A DNA stretch of 56,018 nucleotides from Comamonadaceae bacterium. GTDB lineage: Bacteria > Pseudomonadota > Gammaproteobacteria > Burkholderiales > Burkholderiaceae_C. Numbering within the stretch: the first letter of the stretch is position 1; each line of letters begins with the position of its first letter. Position numbers and translations under genes: made by a program. Shown piece by piece: positions 10,137 through 18,886 of this stretch. Below the pieces are notes generated by a model. It was not told the origin of the DNA. It ran no database searches and saw only the letters and a program-made list of their open reading frames with translations. The stretch spans positions 1 through 56,018 of the forward strand of contig JAUWAE010000002.1 of assembly GCA_030602185.1 (NCBI GenBank), in the 5' to 3' direction.

Positions 10137-11342
10137 ATGTCGTCCCTGTCCGCACCGCCCACCCAGTCCACGCCTCATCCGGCGCTGGACAGTGCCTTGA
10201 TCGAAGAATTCATCGAGGTGCGGCACGACATCCATCGCCACCCGGAAATGGCGTTCGACGAGCACCGCACCGCCGCACTGGTGGCCGAGCGCCTCCGCGA
10301 TTGGGGCTACGCCGTGACCACCGGACTGGGCGGGACGGGGGTGGTGGGCCAGCTGGTGCGTGGCCAAGGGACCAAGCGCATCGGGCTGCGCGCCGACATG
10401 GACGCCCTGCCCATCGTGGAAAACAGTGGCCTGCCCTGGAGCAGCTGCCACCACGGCGTGATGCACGCCTGTGGCCACGACGGACACACCGCCATGCTGC
10501 TGGCTGCGGCCAAGCACCTGGCCGAGCATGGGCAGTTCGACGGCACGCTCAACCTGATCTTCCAGCCGGCCGAAGAAGGCGCCGGCGGTGCCCTGAAGAT
10601 GATGGAAGACGGCCTGTTCGAGCGCTTCCCGTGCGACGCCATTTTCGCCATGCACAACATGCCCGGCTACCCGCAGGGGCAGCTGGTGTTCCGCGCCGGC
10701 CCCACCATGGCCTCGTCGGACTACGTGACGGTGACGCTGCACGGCCGTGGCGGCCACGGCGGCATGCCGCACCGCGCCGACGACCCCCTGGTGGCCGCGT
10801 CCTCCATCGTGATGGCGCTGCAGACCATCGTGTCGCGCAACACCGACCCGATGCAGCCGGTGGTCATCACCGTGGGCGCGTTCAATGCCGGCCACGCCAA
10901 CAACGTGATCCCCGACACGGCCAAGCTGGAAATCGGCATCCGGGCGCTGGACCCGCAGGTGCGGTTGGACACCGAGCGCCGCTTCAAGGCCCTGGTGCAG
11001 GCCCAGGCCGAAAGCTTCAACGTGCGCGCCGAAATCGACTGGCGGCGCGGCTACGCGGTGCTGGTCAACAGCCCGCACGAAACCCAGCTGGCGCTGGACG
11101 TGGCACGCCGCCACTTCGGCGACGAGCGTGTCAACCCCCACGGCGCCATGCTCACCGGCAGCGAAGACTTCGCCTTCATGCTGGAGCGGGTGCCCGGTTG
11201 CTACCTGTTCATCGGCAACGGGGCCGACGGTGAGCCCGGCGCCTGCATGGTGCACAACCCGGCTTACGACTTCAACGACCGCAACATCGCCATCGGCGCC
11301 GCCTACTGGGTGGCCCTGGCACAGGACCTGCTCACGCCCTGA
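10137..11342 (+). CDS. M20D-family amidohydrolase/carboxypeptidase
   Basis: A 401-residue metal-dependent hydrolase of the M20D group (hippurate hydrolase, AbgB, IAA-amino acid hydrolase type), which releases amino acids from N-acyl or conjugated forms. Metal-ligand motifs are intact: Cys112 and His114 in ACGHDGH, Glu146-Glu147 in FQPAEEGAGG, His173 in AMHNMPG, and a late His in MVHNP. There is no signal peptide, so it acts in the cytosol. The ATG at 10137 is chosen because upstream in-frame sequence runs into the LysR promoter region. It precedes the TRAP genes, suggesting that the imported substrate is hydrolysed here. The exact substrate cannot be told. Confidence 0.9.
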   Translation: MSSLSAPPTQSTPHPALDSALIEEFIEVRHDIHRHPEMAFDEHRTAALVAERLRDWGYAVTTGLGGTGVVGQLVRGQGTKRIGLRADMDALPIVENSGLPWSSCHHGVMHACGHDGHTAMLLAAAKHLAEHGQFDGTLNLIFQPAEEGAGGALKMMEDGLFERFPCDAIFAMHNMPGYPQGQLVFRAGPTMASSDYVTVTLHGRGGHGGMPHRADDPLVAASSIVMALQTIVSRNTDPMQPVVITVGAFNAGHANNVIPDTAKLEIGIRALDPQVRLDTERRFKALVQAQAESFNVRAEIDWRRGYAVLVNSPHETQLALDVARRHFGDERVNPHGAMLTGSEDFAFMLERVPGCYLFIGNGADGEPGACMVHNPAYDFNDRNIAIGAAYWVALAQDLLTP

Positions 11343-11389
11343 GCGTGCGCCCCCTTTTCACCCACCCACCACGACACAGGAGACACAAC

Positions 11390-12427
11390 ATGACCCCACG
11401 CATCCGCATCCACTGCCTCGGCGCCGCGCTGGCCGCCACGCTGCTGGGCGCCACCGCACCCGCGCAGGCGCAAAACACCACCCTCACCCTCTCGAGCTGG
11501 GTGCCACCGACACACTACGTGGTCACCGACATCCTGCAGCCCTGGATCGAGGACGTGAAAAAGGCCACCCAGGGACGGGTGACCATCAACCTGCTGCCCA
11601 AGCCGGTGGGCGCCCCGGCGCAGCACTGGGAACTGGCACGCAAAGGCGTGGCCGACATCACCTGGGGCAACTTCACCTACGAGCCCGAGCGCTTCAAGCA
11701 CGTCTGGTTTGCCGAGCTGCCGCTCATGGGCGACCAGTGCGAGGCCAGCTCGGTGGCGCTGTGGCGCACCTACCAGAAGTTCCTGGCCGAGAACGAAGCT
11801 TTCAAAGGCGTCACGCTGCTGGGCGCCGGCATGCTGGGTGGCGGTCACATCCACCACCCGTCGCGGCTCGTCAACACGCTCGATGGCCTTAAGGGCCAGA
11901 AGGTCCGCATGGGCGGCCCAATCCAGAAACGCCTGCTCGAAGAGATGGGCGCCATCCCAGTGTCGGGCCCCGGCACACGCGCCTATGAAATGCTCGAGGG
12001 CGGCGTGATCGACGCCTCGCTGCACCCGATGGAGTCGGTGGTCAACTTCCGCCTCGACGGCAAGCTCAAGTACCACACCGTGGTCCCGCAGGGCCTGTAC
12101 GATGCAGCGTTCTTTATCGCCATCAACGACAACAAGTGGCGCCGCCTGTCGGCAGCCGACCAGCAGGCCATCATGAAGGTGTCGGGCGAGGCGCTGTCGC
12201 GCCGCTGGGGCCAGCAGTTCGACAAGCAGTCGCGCGACGCCGTGGTGAAGATGCGCGCTGACGGCCACGTATTTGCCGAACCCAACAAGGACCTCATGAA
12301 CGTGGTGCGCAAGGTGCGTGGCGACATGTTGCAGGAACTCAATGCCGACGGTGCCAAGTTCGGCGTGGCCGACCACAATGCCATGGTGCGCTTCTACGAG
12401 CAGCAGTACCAGGCGCTGAAGAAGTAA
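11390..12427 (+). CDS. dctP: TRAP transporter substrate-binding protein (DctP family)
   Basis: Periplasmic solute receptor of a tripartite ATP-independent periplasmic transporter. The ATG at 11390 has AGGAG at 11378-11382 and gives 345 residues, starting with a Sec signal peptide ending near ATAPAQAQ. The mature part has the DctP fold and the conserved ligand-binding Arg region (KVRMGG then GAIPV). TRAP receptors bind carboxylates; the ligand here is not known. It lies 47 bases after the M20 gene and is followed by both membrane subunits. Confidence 0.92.
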   Translation: MTPRIRIHCLGAALAATLLGATAPAQAQNTTLTLSSWVPPTHYVVTDILQPWIEDVKKATQGRVTINLLPKPVGAPAQHWELARKGVADITWGNFTYEPERFKHVWFAELPLMGDQCEASSVALWRTYQKFLAENEAFKGVTLLGAGMLGGGHIHHPSRLVNTLDGLKGQKVRMGGPIQKRLLEEMGAIPVSGPGTRAYEMLEGGVIDASLHPMESVVNFRLDGKLKYHTVVPQGLYDAAFFIAINDNKWRRLSAADQQAIMKVSGEALSRRWGQQFDKQSRDAVVKMRADGHVFAEPNKDLMNVVRKVRGDMLQELNADGAKFGVADHNAMVRFYEQQYQALKK

Positions 12428-12461
12428 ACGCCTGCCGCAACCCACCCACTGGAGTCGGACC

Positions 12462-12950
12462 ATGCAAGCGCTCCTGCAGCCCCTACAACGCGCGATCAGC
12501 GTCTTGCTGGTCCTGATGCTCGCGGCGATGGTGACCCTCACCTTCGCCGACGTGCTGGGCAGGCGACTGCTCAACGCCCCGGTCTTCGGCGCCAACGACC
12601 TGACCGAGCACCTGATGGCCATCATCATCTTCGCCGGCCTGCCGGTGCTCACCGCGCACCGCGGCCACCTGAGTGTCGACCTGTTCGATCACTGGCTGCT
12701 CACGCCACGCTGGCGCGCCTGGCACAAGGCGGTGGACGTGTTGATCGCCGCCGTGCTCGGCCTGATCGCATTCGAGTACTACCTCGCCATTGGTGAGGCC
12801 CGCGAGATCAACGAAGTCAGTCCCGCTCTGACCATCCCGCGCTACTGGATGTACGGCTTCATCACCGTCACCACCGCACTGGCCGCCGTGGCCGCCCTGT
12901 TCGTGTCCGCCCCACGTCACGGGCATGCGCCCGAGGAGACCGCCCCATGA
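12462..12950 (+). CDS. dctQ: TRAP transporter small permease (DctQ family)
   Basis: Small membrane subunit of the TRAP transporter, 162 residues with about four predicted transmembrane helices. The family pattern FADVLGR followed by FGANDLTEHLM near residues 28-50 is visible. It bridges the receptor and the large permease. Its stop overlaps the dctM start (ATGA), indicating translational coupling and a fixed stoichiometry. Confidence 0.92.
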   Translation: MQALLQPLQRAISVLLVLMLAAMVTLTFADVLGRRLLNAPVFGANDLTEHLMAIIIFAGLPVLTAHRGHLSVDLFDHWLLTPRWRAWHKAVDVLIAAVLGLIAFEYYLAIGEAREINEVSPALTIPRYWMYGFITVTTALAAVAALFVSAPRHGHAPEETAP

Positions 12951-14239
12951 CCATCGGATTGATCGGCCTGGCCATGGTGCTGCTGCTGGCCTTCATGCGG
13001 GTGCCCCTGGGCATTTCGCTGCTCACGGTGTCCATCGGTGGCATTGCCTACCTCAACAGCTTCGACGCCGCACGCACCCTGTTGCCCATGACGCTGACCG
13101 AAGCCGCGTTCTCCTACGAACTCGCGGTGGTGCCACTGTTCATCCTGATGGGCAACGTGCTGTCGCGCACCGGCATTTCGGAAGACCTGTTCCGCGCCGC
13201 CAACGCCTTCCTGGGCGCGGTGCGCGGCGGGCTCGCCCTGGCGACCATGGTGACCTGCGCCGGCTTCAGCGCCGTGTGCGGCTCCAGCTTCGCCACCGCG
13301 GCCACCATGTCCAAAGTAGCCTACCCGAGCATGAAAAAGTACGGCTACTCTGACCGTCTGGCGTCGGCCACCATCGCCGCCGGGGGTACGCTGGGCATTC
13401 TCATCCCCCCGTCCATCATCCTGATGATCTACGGCATCCTGACGCAGCAGAACATCGGTGAGCTGTTCATTGCCGGCGTGCTGCCGGGGCTGCTGGGACT
13501 GGCCCTGTACATGGCCGCGATCTACGCAATTGCGTGGTTCAAGCCCGAACACGCGCCGCGCGGCGACAAGGTGCCCATGGCCGAGCGCTGGCGCTCGCTG
13601 GCGGGGGTGTGGCCATTCCTGGCCCTGTTCCTGCTCATCATCGGCGGCCTGTACATGGGCTGGTTCACCGCCACCGAGGCTGGCGGCATTGGCGCCGGGC
13701 TGGCCCTGCTGGTGGCCCTGGTGCAAGGCCGGCTGGGCTGGCAGCGCTTCTATGAAGTGATGCGCGAAACCGCGATGACCTCGGTGATGCTCTACGTGGT
13801 GCTGTTCGGGGCGATGCTGTTCTCGCAGTTCATCACCTTCTCCGGCCTGGCCGACGAACTGCTGAACCTGGTGCAAGGCTCGGGGCTGCCCCGCATGGGC
13901 ATCCTGCTCGCCATCCTGGCCGTGTTCCTGCTGCTGGGCTGCGTGATGGACGCGATGGCCATCATCCTTATCTTCGTGCCGCTGTTCGCGCCCACCCTGG
14001 TGGCGCAGGGTTTCGACCTGGTGTGGTTCGGCATCATCGTGGTGGTGCTGACCGAGATCGGGCTCATCACCCCGCCGGTGGGCATGAACGTCTTCGTGCT
14101 CAAGGCCAACCTGCCCAAGGTGCCGGTGGGCACCATCTTCCGCGGGCTGCTGCCCTTCGTGGGGGTGGACCTGATCCGGTTGGCGCTGCTGGTGGGGTTC
14201 CCTTCCATCAGCTTGGCACTGGTGCACTTGATGAGGTGA
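12947..14239 (+). CDS. dctM: TRAP transporter large permease (DctM family)
   Basis: Sodium-coupled transport subunit, 430 residues with roughly a dozen transmembrane segments and the Gly/Pro-rich re-entrant motifs of the family (GGTLGILIPPS and EIGLITPPVGMNVF). It completes the dctPQM set and overlaps dctQ by four bases. Its last codons also carry the -35 element of the downstream riboswitch promoter, so the dadA unit starts inside the end of this gene. Confidence 0.94.
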   Translation: MTIGLIGLAMVLLLAFMRVPLGISLLTVSIGGIAYLNSFDAARTLLPMTLTEAAFSYELAVVPLFILMGNVLSRTGISEDLFRAANAFLGAVRGGLALATMVTCAGFSAVCGSSFATAATMSKVAYPSMKKYGYSDRLASATIAAGGTLGILIPPSIILMIYGILTQQNIGELFIAGVLPGLLGLALYMAAIYAIAWFKPEHAPRGDKVPMAERWRSLAGVWPFLALFLLIIGGLYMGWFTATEAGGIGAGLALLVALVQGRLGWQRFYEVMRETAMTSVMLYVVLFGAMLFSQFITFSGLADELLNLVQGSGLPRMGILLAILAVFLLLGCVMDAMAIILIFVPLFAPTLVAQGFDLVWFGIIVVVLTEIGLITPPVGMNVFVLKANLPKVPVGTIFRGLLPFVGVDLIRLALLVGFPSISLALVHLMR

Positions 14240-14256
14240 AACGCACCCCCTAGAAT
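14228..14256 (+). promoter_or_regulatory. Sigma-70-type promoter for the riboswitch-dadA unit
   Basis: TTGATG (14228-14233) and TAGAAT (14251-14256) are separated by exactly 17 bases. The predicted transcription start is near 14263, right at the first base of the glycine aptamer. The -35 lies in the last codons of dctM. Agreement with the consensus, the spacing and the position before the riboswitch support it. Confidence 0.75.
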
Positions 14257-14262
14257 ACAAGT

Positions 14263-14458
14263 CACCGATCGGGAGAGCCCGGCCTGCCCACTCCGCAGGC
14301 CGGCGCCGAAGGAGCAACCGCCCCGGAAACTCTCAGGCAAAAGGACCGGTCGGTGTTGGACAGAACTCTGAAGAGCGGCCGGTGTCGTCACCCGGTCCAC
14401 CGCAGGAGCAAGTGACCCCACTGCGGGGCCACGAATCTCTCAGGTTCCAAACAGAGGG
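14263..14458 (+). promoter_or_regulatory. Tandem glycine riboswitch upstream of dadA
   Basis: Two glycine-type aptamers in series. Aptamer 1 (about 14265-14353) has P1 CCGATC (14265-14270) pairing GGTCGG (14348-14353), and the conserved core GGGAGAG, CGCCGAAGGAGCAA and ACTCTCAGGCAAAAGGAC. Aptamer 2 (about 14364-14458) has P1 CTCTG (14366-14370) pairing CAGAG (14452-14456), and the core AGGAGCAA and AATCTCTCAGGTTCC. A short linker separates them. These are hallmarks of the glycine (gcvT-motif) class. It lies in the leader of the DadA-family gene, so that gene is predicted to respond to glycine. The usual target, the glycine cleavage operon, is absent here. Confidence 0.93.
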
Positions 14459-14489
14459 GGCGCACATCCCGCACGGGGTGGGATGCGCC
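14459..14489 (+). promoter_or_regulatory. Hairpin in the riboswitch expression platform
   Basis: GGCGCA (14459-14464) pairs TGCGCC (14484-14489) and TCCC (14467-14470) pairs GGGA (14480-14483), with a CA bulge and a nine-base loop. No U-run follows. The stem can be extended by GAGG (14455-14458) with CCTC (14494-14497), which would take bases from the 3' strand of aptamer 2 P1. That makes it a candidate for the alternative structure that reads out glycine binding. The mode of control (transcriptional or translational) is not clear from sequence. Confidence 0.55.
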
Positions 14490-14519
14490 GTTACCTCATG
14501 ACGTGTTTGGAGCCTGCCC

Positions 14520-15785
14520 ATGCAATCGATCGCCGTCATCGGCGGTGGCATCACCGGTGTCACCACAGCCTACGCCCTGGCCAAACGGGGCCTCAAGGTC
14601 ACCCTGTTCGAGCAGAACCGCTACGCGGCCATGGAAACCTCGTTCGCCAACGGCGGACAACTCTCGGCCTCCAACGCCGAGGTGTGGACGCACTGGTCCA
14701 CCATCCTCAAAGGCCTGAAGTGGATGCTCAAGAACGACGCGCCGCTGCTGGTCAACCCCAAGCCCAGCTGGCACAAGGTGTCCTGGTTCCTGGAGTTCAT
14801 TGCCAATATCCCCCACTACGAACGAAACACCACCGCCACCGCCCAGCTGGCGATCGCGGCGCGCGAGCACTTCTTCGCCTGGGCCGAGGCCGAGGGGCTG
14901 GACTTCAACGTGGAGAAGCGCGGCATCCTGCACATCTACCGCGACAAGCAGGGCTTTGACCACGCCGCGCGCGTGAGCCAGCTGCTGGCCGCCGGGGGGC
15001 TGGAGCGCCGCGCCGTCACGCCGCAAGAGATGCGCGCCATCGAACCCACGCTGGCCGGCACCTACTACGGCGGCTTCTACACCGAAAGCGATGCGACGGG
15101 CGACATCCACAAGTACACCGTCGGGCTGGCAGCCGCGGCCGAGCGCCTGGGCGTGACCATCCGCTACGGGCAGCAGGTGCACCAGGTGCGCAGCGACGGC
15201 GCCTCGGCCTGGGTCGCCACGCAGGACGACGCGGGCGAACACACCCACCGCTTCGACGCCCTGGTGGTCTGCGCCGGCGTGGCCAGCCGCCAGTTCGCGG
15301 CGCAGCTGGGCGACCGGGTCAACATCTACCCGGTCAAGGGCTATTCGATCACCGTGAACCTGCTGGACGAGGCCAGCCAGCAGGCCGCCCCCTGGGTGAG
15401 CCTGCTGGACGACGAAACCAAGCTGGTGACCAGCCGGCTGGGCCCGGACCGCTTCCGGGTTGCCGGCACGGCCGAGTTCAATGGCTACAACAAGGACATC
15501 CGGGCCGATCGCATCCAGCCGCTGGTGGATTGGGTGAACCAGTGCTTCCCCGGAGTGAACACGCGCCAGGTGGTGCCCTGGGCCGGCCTGCGCCCCATGA
15601 TGCCCGACATGATGCCGCGCGTGGGTCGGGGCAAGCGACCCAACGTGTACTACAACACCGGGCACGGCCACCTGGGCTGGACACTGAGCGCCGGCACCGC
15701 GCACCTGATCGCCGACGTGGTGAGCGCAGACCGCGCCCGCCCGCAGGTGGGTGTGGCTCCGGTGGCCGCGGCCGCCAGGGCCTGA
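14520..15785 (+). CDS. dadA: DadA-family FAD-dependent D-amino acid dehydrogenase
   Basis: A 421-residue FAD flavoenzyme of the DadA/DAO family that oxidatively deaminates amino acids to keto acids and passes electrons to the respiratory chain. The FAD-binding GGGITGVTTAYALAKRG is at residues 8-24, followed by an acidic residue closing the Rossmann beta-alpha-beta (LFEQ). The C-terminal family motif GHGHLGWTLSAGTA is intact. The ATG at 14520 follows GGAG (14509-14512) by seven bases. Control by a glycine riboswitch is unexpected for a D-alanine enzyme and raises the possibility that glycine, or an amino acid linked to its metabolism, is a relevant substrate or signal. It ends four bases from the convergent nagZ. 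Confidence 0.9.
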   Translation: MQSIAVIGGGITGVTTAYALAKRGLKVTLFEQNRYAAMETSFANGGQLSASNAEVWTHWSTILKGLKWMLKNDAPLLVNPKPSWHKVSWFLEFIANIPHYERNTTATAQLAIAAREHFFAWAEAEGLDFNVEKRGILHIYRDKQGFDHAARVSQLLAAGGLERRAVTPQEMRAIEPTLAGTYYGGFYTESDATGDIHKYTVGLAAAAERLGVTIRYGQQVHQVRSDGASAWVATQDDAGEHTHRFDALVVCAGVASRQFAAQLGDRVNIYPVKGYSITVNLLDEASQQAAPWVSLLDDETKLVTSRLGPDRFRVAGTAEFNGYNKDIRADRIQPLVDWVNQCFPGVNTRQVVPWAGLRPMMPDMMPRVGRGKRPNVYYNTGHGHLGWTLSAGTAHLIADVVSADRARPQVGVAPVAAAARA

Positions 15786-15789
15786 GCCG

Positions 15790-16875
15790 TCAGGGCAGCA
15801 GGCTGAGCGCGTGCATGTAGCGCGCGTCCACCATCAGCTCGTCCCACCCCAGCGGCTGGCCAGGTGGCAGCAGCGCCAGGCGGCGCTGCTCGCTCGCGCC
15901 CCGCGGCTGCCATCGGCCCTTGATCTGGGCCTCGCTCAGGCTGTCGATGAGTTCGTCGATGGGCGCGCCCCCGTCCACCACGCATTGGTTGCACAGCAGC
16001 ACCAGGTCGCAGCCGGCCTCCAGCGCCGTGAGGGCGGCCTCGGTGTAGCTCACCTCGCGGCCATCGATCTGGCGCGCGCCGGCCATGCTCAGGTCGTCGC
16101 TGAACACCGCCCCGGTGAAGCCCAGTTGGCCGCGCAGGATGTCGCCCAGCCAGCGCGACGAGAAACCCGCCGGGCGGGCATCCACCTGAGGGTAGATGAC
16201 GTGCGCGGGCATGACGCTGCTCAGGCTGGCGCTGAGCCAGCCGTAGGGAGCGGCGTCGTCGGCCAGGATGGCCTGCAGACTGCGCGGGTCCACCGGAATG
16301 TCGACGTGGGAGTCGGCCTTCACGAAGCCGTGGCCCGGGAAGTGCTTGCCACAGTTGCGCATGCCGCTTTGCACCAGGCCGTGCATCAGTGCCTGGGCGA
16401 GCAGCGTCGTGACGCGGCCGTCGCGGGCGAAAGCCCGGTCACCGATCACGCTGCTGCCGCCGTGGTCCAGGTCCAGCACCGGGGTGAAGCTGAAATCGAC
16501 GCCACATGCGCGCAGCTCTGCCCCCAGCACGAAACCGGCCGCGGTGGCGGCGTTGCAGGCCGCCAGGGCCGCATCGCTTTCCTGGCCGGGTTGACCGCCA
16601 AACCACATCTCGCCCAGGGCGCGCATGGGAGGCAGGTGGGTGAAGCCGTCGGTGCGGAAGCGCTGTACCCGCCCGCCCTCGTGGTCCACACAGATCAGCA
16701 GATCGGGCCGGACCTTCTTGATCTGGCGGCAGAGCTTGGCAAGCTGCGCCCGGCTCTCCCAGTTGCGGGCGAACAGGATGACGCCACCCACCAGCGGGTG
16801 GGCCAGGCGCTGTTTGTCGGTCTTGGTCAGGCGAGTGCCGGCCACGTCGATGATCAGGGGGGCGTGCAGGGTCAT
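15790..16875 (-). CDS. nagZ: Beta-N-acetylhexosaminidase
   Basis: Glycoside hydrolase family 3 enzyme that removes GlcNAc from anhydromuropeptides during peptidoglycan recycling; cytosolic. The 361-residue single-domain protein has the catalytic motifs KHFPGHG (178-184, including the acid/base His) and FSDDLSM (258-264, nucleophile Asp). The substrate-binding [10 protein letters not shown] (64-73) is also intact. The start overlaps the acpS stop by four bases. It is the last gene of the long minus-strand run; the single-domain length fits the Gram-negative NagZ type. Confidence 0.96.
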   Translation of the reverse strand: MTLHAPLIIDVAGTRLTKTDKQRLAHPLVGGVILFARNWESRAQLAKLCRQIKKVRPDLLICVDHEGGRVQRFRTDGFTHLPPMRALGEMWFGGQPGQESDAALAACNAATAAGFVLGAELRACGVDFSFTPVLDLDHGGSSVIGDRAFARDGRVTTLLAQALMHGLVQSGMRNCGKHFPGHGFVKADSHVDIPVDPRSLQAILADDAAPYGWLSASLSSVMPAHVIYPQVDARPAGFSSRWLGDILRGQLGFTGAVFSDDLSMAGARQIDGREVSYTEAALTALEAGCDLVLLCNQCVVDGGAPIDELIDSLSEAQIKGRWQPRGASEQRRLALLPPGQPLGWDELMVDARYMHALSLLP

Positions 16876-17264
16876 GGTTTCTCCACCACCACAAAGCTGG
16901 CGGCATAGTCGGTTTCGTCGGTGACGCTGACGTGTGCCGTCAGCCCCCGGGATTCGAACCAGTCTTTCAGCCCCCGGTGCAGCACGATGACGGGCTGGCC
17001 GCTGGGCAGCTTGTCGATCTCGCAGTCGCGCCAGGTCATGGGCATGCGCATGCCCAGCCCGATGGCTTTGCTGAAGGCCTCTTTGGCGGAAAACCGGGTG
17101 GCCAGGTAGCGCAGGCCGCGCTCGGGCCAGCGGACGCTGCGCTGGCGCCAGGTCGCCAGCTCACGCTCGCCCAGCACCTTCTCGGCAAAACGGTCACCGT
17201 GGCGCTCCAGGCTGGCGCGGATGCGGCGCACATCGCAGACGTCGGTGCCGATGCCGTAGATCAT
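16872..17264 (-). CDS. acpS: Holo-[acyl-carrier-protein] synthase
   Basis: Transfers 4'-phosphopantetheine from CoA to the serine of ACP, activating AcpP encoded 12 kb upstream in the same gene run. The 130-residue protein shows the magnesium-binding motif [12 protein letters not shown] (4-15) and the second family motif [11 protein letters not shown]. It overlaps nagZ by four bases and follows pdxJ by six bases, as in the pdxJ-acpS arrangement of many proteobacteria. Confidence 0.96.
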   Translation of the reverse strand: MIYGIGTDVCDVRRIRASLERHGDRFAEKVLGERELATWRQRSVRWPERGLRYLATRFSAKEAFSKAIGLGMRMPMTWRDCEIDKLPSGQPVIVLHRGLKDWFESRGLTAHVSVTDETDYAASFVVVEKP

Positions 17265-17270
17265 GGGCGC

Positions 17271-18065
17271 TCAGTCCTGTGCGGCCGCCATGGCACGCAG
17301 GTAATCCTGCACCGTGGCGGCGTAGCCCAGCTCCAGCGCATCGGCCACCAGCGCATGGCCGATGGATACCTCGCTGACGCCCGGCACGGCGCGCAGGAAG
17401 TCGGTGAGGTTGTCGCGGTTCAGGTCGTGCCCGGCGTTCACGGCCAGGCCGGCGTCCAGCGCGGCCTGTGCCGCCGCAGCAAAACGCGCCAGCTGGCCTT
17501 CGCTGTCCGCCCTACCCTGGGCGTGGGCGGCGGCGTACGGCTCGGTGTAGAGCTCCACCCGGTCGGCCCCCACCGCCTTCGCAGCGGCCATCTGGGCAGG
17601 CTCCGCATCCATGAACAGGCTCACCCGCACCCCGAGCGCCTGGGCCTCGGCGATGAGCGGGCGCAGCCGTTCGGCATCGTCTGGAAATCGCCAGCCGTGG
17701 TCGCTGGTGAACTGGCCCACGCTGTCGGGCACGAAGGTGAGCTGGTGCAGCGGCAGGCCGCGCGCCTTGACCTCGCGAGCCACGTCCATCAGGTTGTGGA
17801 AGGGGTTGCCCTCGATGTTGTATTCGCGATCAGGCCAGGCCTGCAGCAGCTCGGCGAGGTCGAACACGTCGTGGCGGCGGATGTGCCGCTCGTCGGGCCG
17901 CGGGTGCACCGTGATGCCGTGCGCCCCCGCCTGCAGGCACAGCGTGGCCGCGCGGGTGACGCTGGGGATGCCCAGGTGGCGGGTGTTGCGCACCAGCGCG
18001 ACCTTGTTGACGTTGACGGACAGCGCGGTGCGCACGGACGGGAGGGACATGGGCAGGCTCGGCAT
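17271..18065 (-). CDS. pdxJ: Pyridoxine 5'-phosphate synthase
   Basis: Condenses 3-amino-2-oxopropyl phosphate and 1-deoxyxylulose 5-phosphate to pyridoxine 5'-phosphate, the last ring-forming step of the DXP-dependent vitamin B6 pathway. The protein has 264 residues from ATG at 18065, or 259 from a second ATG at 18050; neither has a good ribosome-binding site. Family motifs are intact: SVNVNKVALVRNTR near the N-terminus, HPRPDERHI, and NAGHDLNRDNL near the C-terminus. Open frame continues upstream into recO, where it is a shadow. It lies between recO and acpS, the usual order. Confidence 0.95.
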   Translation of the reverse strand: MPSLPMSLPSVRTALSVNVNKVALVRNTRHLGIPSVTRAATLCLQAGAHGITVHPRPDERHIRRHDVFDLAELLQAWPDREYNIEGNPFHNLMDVAREVKARGLPLHQLTFVPDSVGQFTSDHGWRFPDDAERLRPLIAEAQALGVRVSLFMDAEPAQMAAAKAVGADRVELYTEPYAAAHAQGRADSEGQLARFAAAAQAALDAGLAVNAGHDLNRDNLTDFLRAVPGVSEVSIGHALVADALELGYAATVQDYLRAMAAAQD

Positions 18066-18075
18066 CGGGTGAAGG

Positions 18076-18873
18076 TCAGGCAGCGGCGGACTGGGCACGG
18101 CCCAGGCCCTGGACATCGACCATGAACTGGCGCGTCTGGAACACCCGCACGCCGCTATGGTAGTGCAGCAAGGCCCGCAACTGCTGGCGCAGGGCACCAC
18201 CATCGGGGCGGGCCAGCCGCACCAGCGGCTCGAATGGGGCGTCCAGCGCCAGGGCCGCGTGCAGGGCCAGCCAGTCGCGGCCCGTGCAGGCGACGCTGTC
18301 GGCGTGCGGAGCGGGCAGCAAGCCACCCTCGGGCGTGAGGCGGTACGCCACGTCCGGCTCCAGCGGCTGCAGGCGCGACCCGTCGCAGCCGAGGTCGGGC
18401 AGCACGCCGGTATCGCGCAACAGCAGCAATTCAAACGCCCGCAACACCGCGGCCTGGGCGGCCAGCCCCTCGGAAGCCTGGACCGGCGCTGCCAAGGCCG
18501 CCACCGCTTCCGCGTAGTGATCGAACAGGCGCGGGTGCGGGTCGTCGCGGGCCAGCAGCTTCAACACCAGTTCGTTGAGGTAGCAGCCGGCCAGCAGGGC
18601 ATCGCCACTGGGCATGACATGCCCGCCTTGCCAATGCGCGCTTTTCAGGGTACGCACCTCGGCATCGCCACCCCAACCCAGACGCAGGGGCTGCAGCGGC
18701 AACAACACCGGGCGGAACTGGGACGACGGCCGCTTGACCCCCTTGGCCACCAGCGCCACCCGGCCGTGGTGGCGACTGAACACCTCCAGGATCAGGCTGG
18801 CTTCGCTCCAGTCGTGGCGGTGCAGCACGAACGCCGGTTCGTCCTGCACCCGCGGCAGTTTGGCCGTGGCCAT
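18076..18873 (-). CDS. recO: DNA repair protein RecO
   Basis: RecF-pathway mediator that binds SSB and helps load RecA on gapped DNA. The 265-residue protein from ATG 18873 has the N-terminal OB-fold strand pattern (FVLHRHDWSEASLILEVFSRHHGRV) and the helical C-terminal domain (ELLLLRDTGVLPDLG). A TTG at 18900 would overlap era by 14 bases and is less likely. No zinc-binding cysteine cluster is apparent, as in many proteobacterial RecO proteins. It lies between era and pdxJ. Confidence 0.92.
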   Translation of the reverse strand: MATAKLPRVQDEPAFVLHRHDWSEASLILEVFSRHHGRVALVAKGVKRPSSQFRPVLLPLQPLRLGWGGDAEVRTLKSAHWQGGHVMPSGDALLAGCYLNELVLKLLARDDPHPRLFDHYAEAVAALAAPVQASEGLAAQAAVLRAFELLLLRDTGVLPDLGCDGSRLQPLEPDVAYRLTPEGGLLPAPHADSVACTGRDWLALHAALALDAPFEPLVRLARPDGGALRQQLRALLHYHSGVRVFQTRQFMVDVQGLGRAQSAAA

Positions 18874-18886
18874 GACGGCGCGGCCG

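Noticed and set aside
14459-14489. Rho-independent terminator in the riboswitch platform
   Set aside because: The hairpin is stable but followed by GTTACCTC rather than a U-run, so it is listed as a platform hairpin instead.
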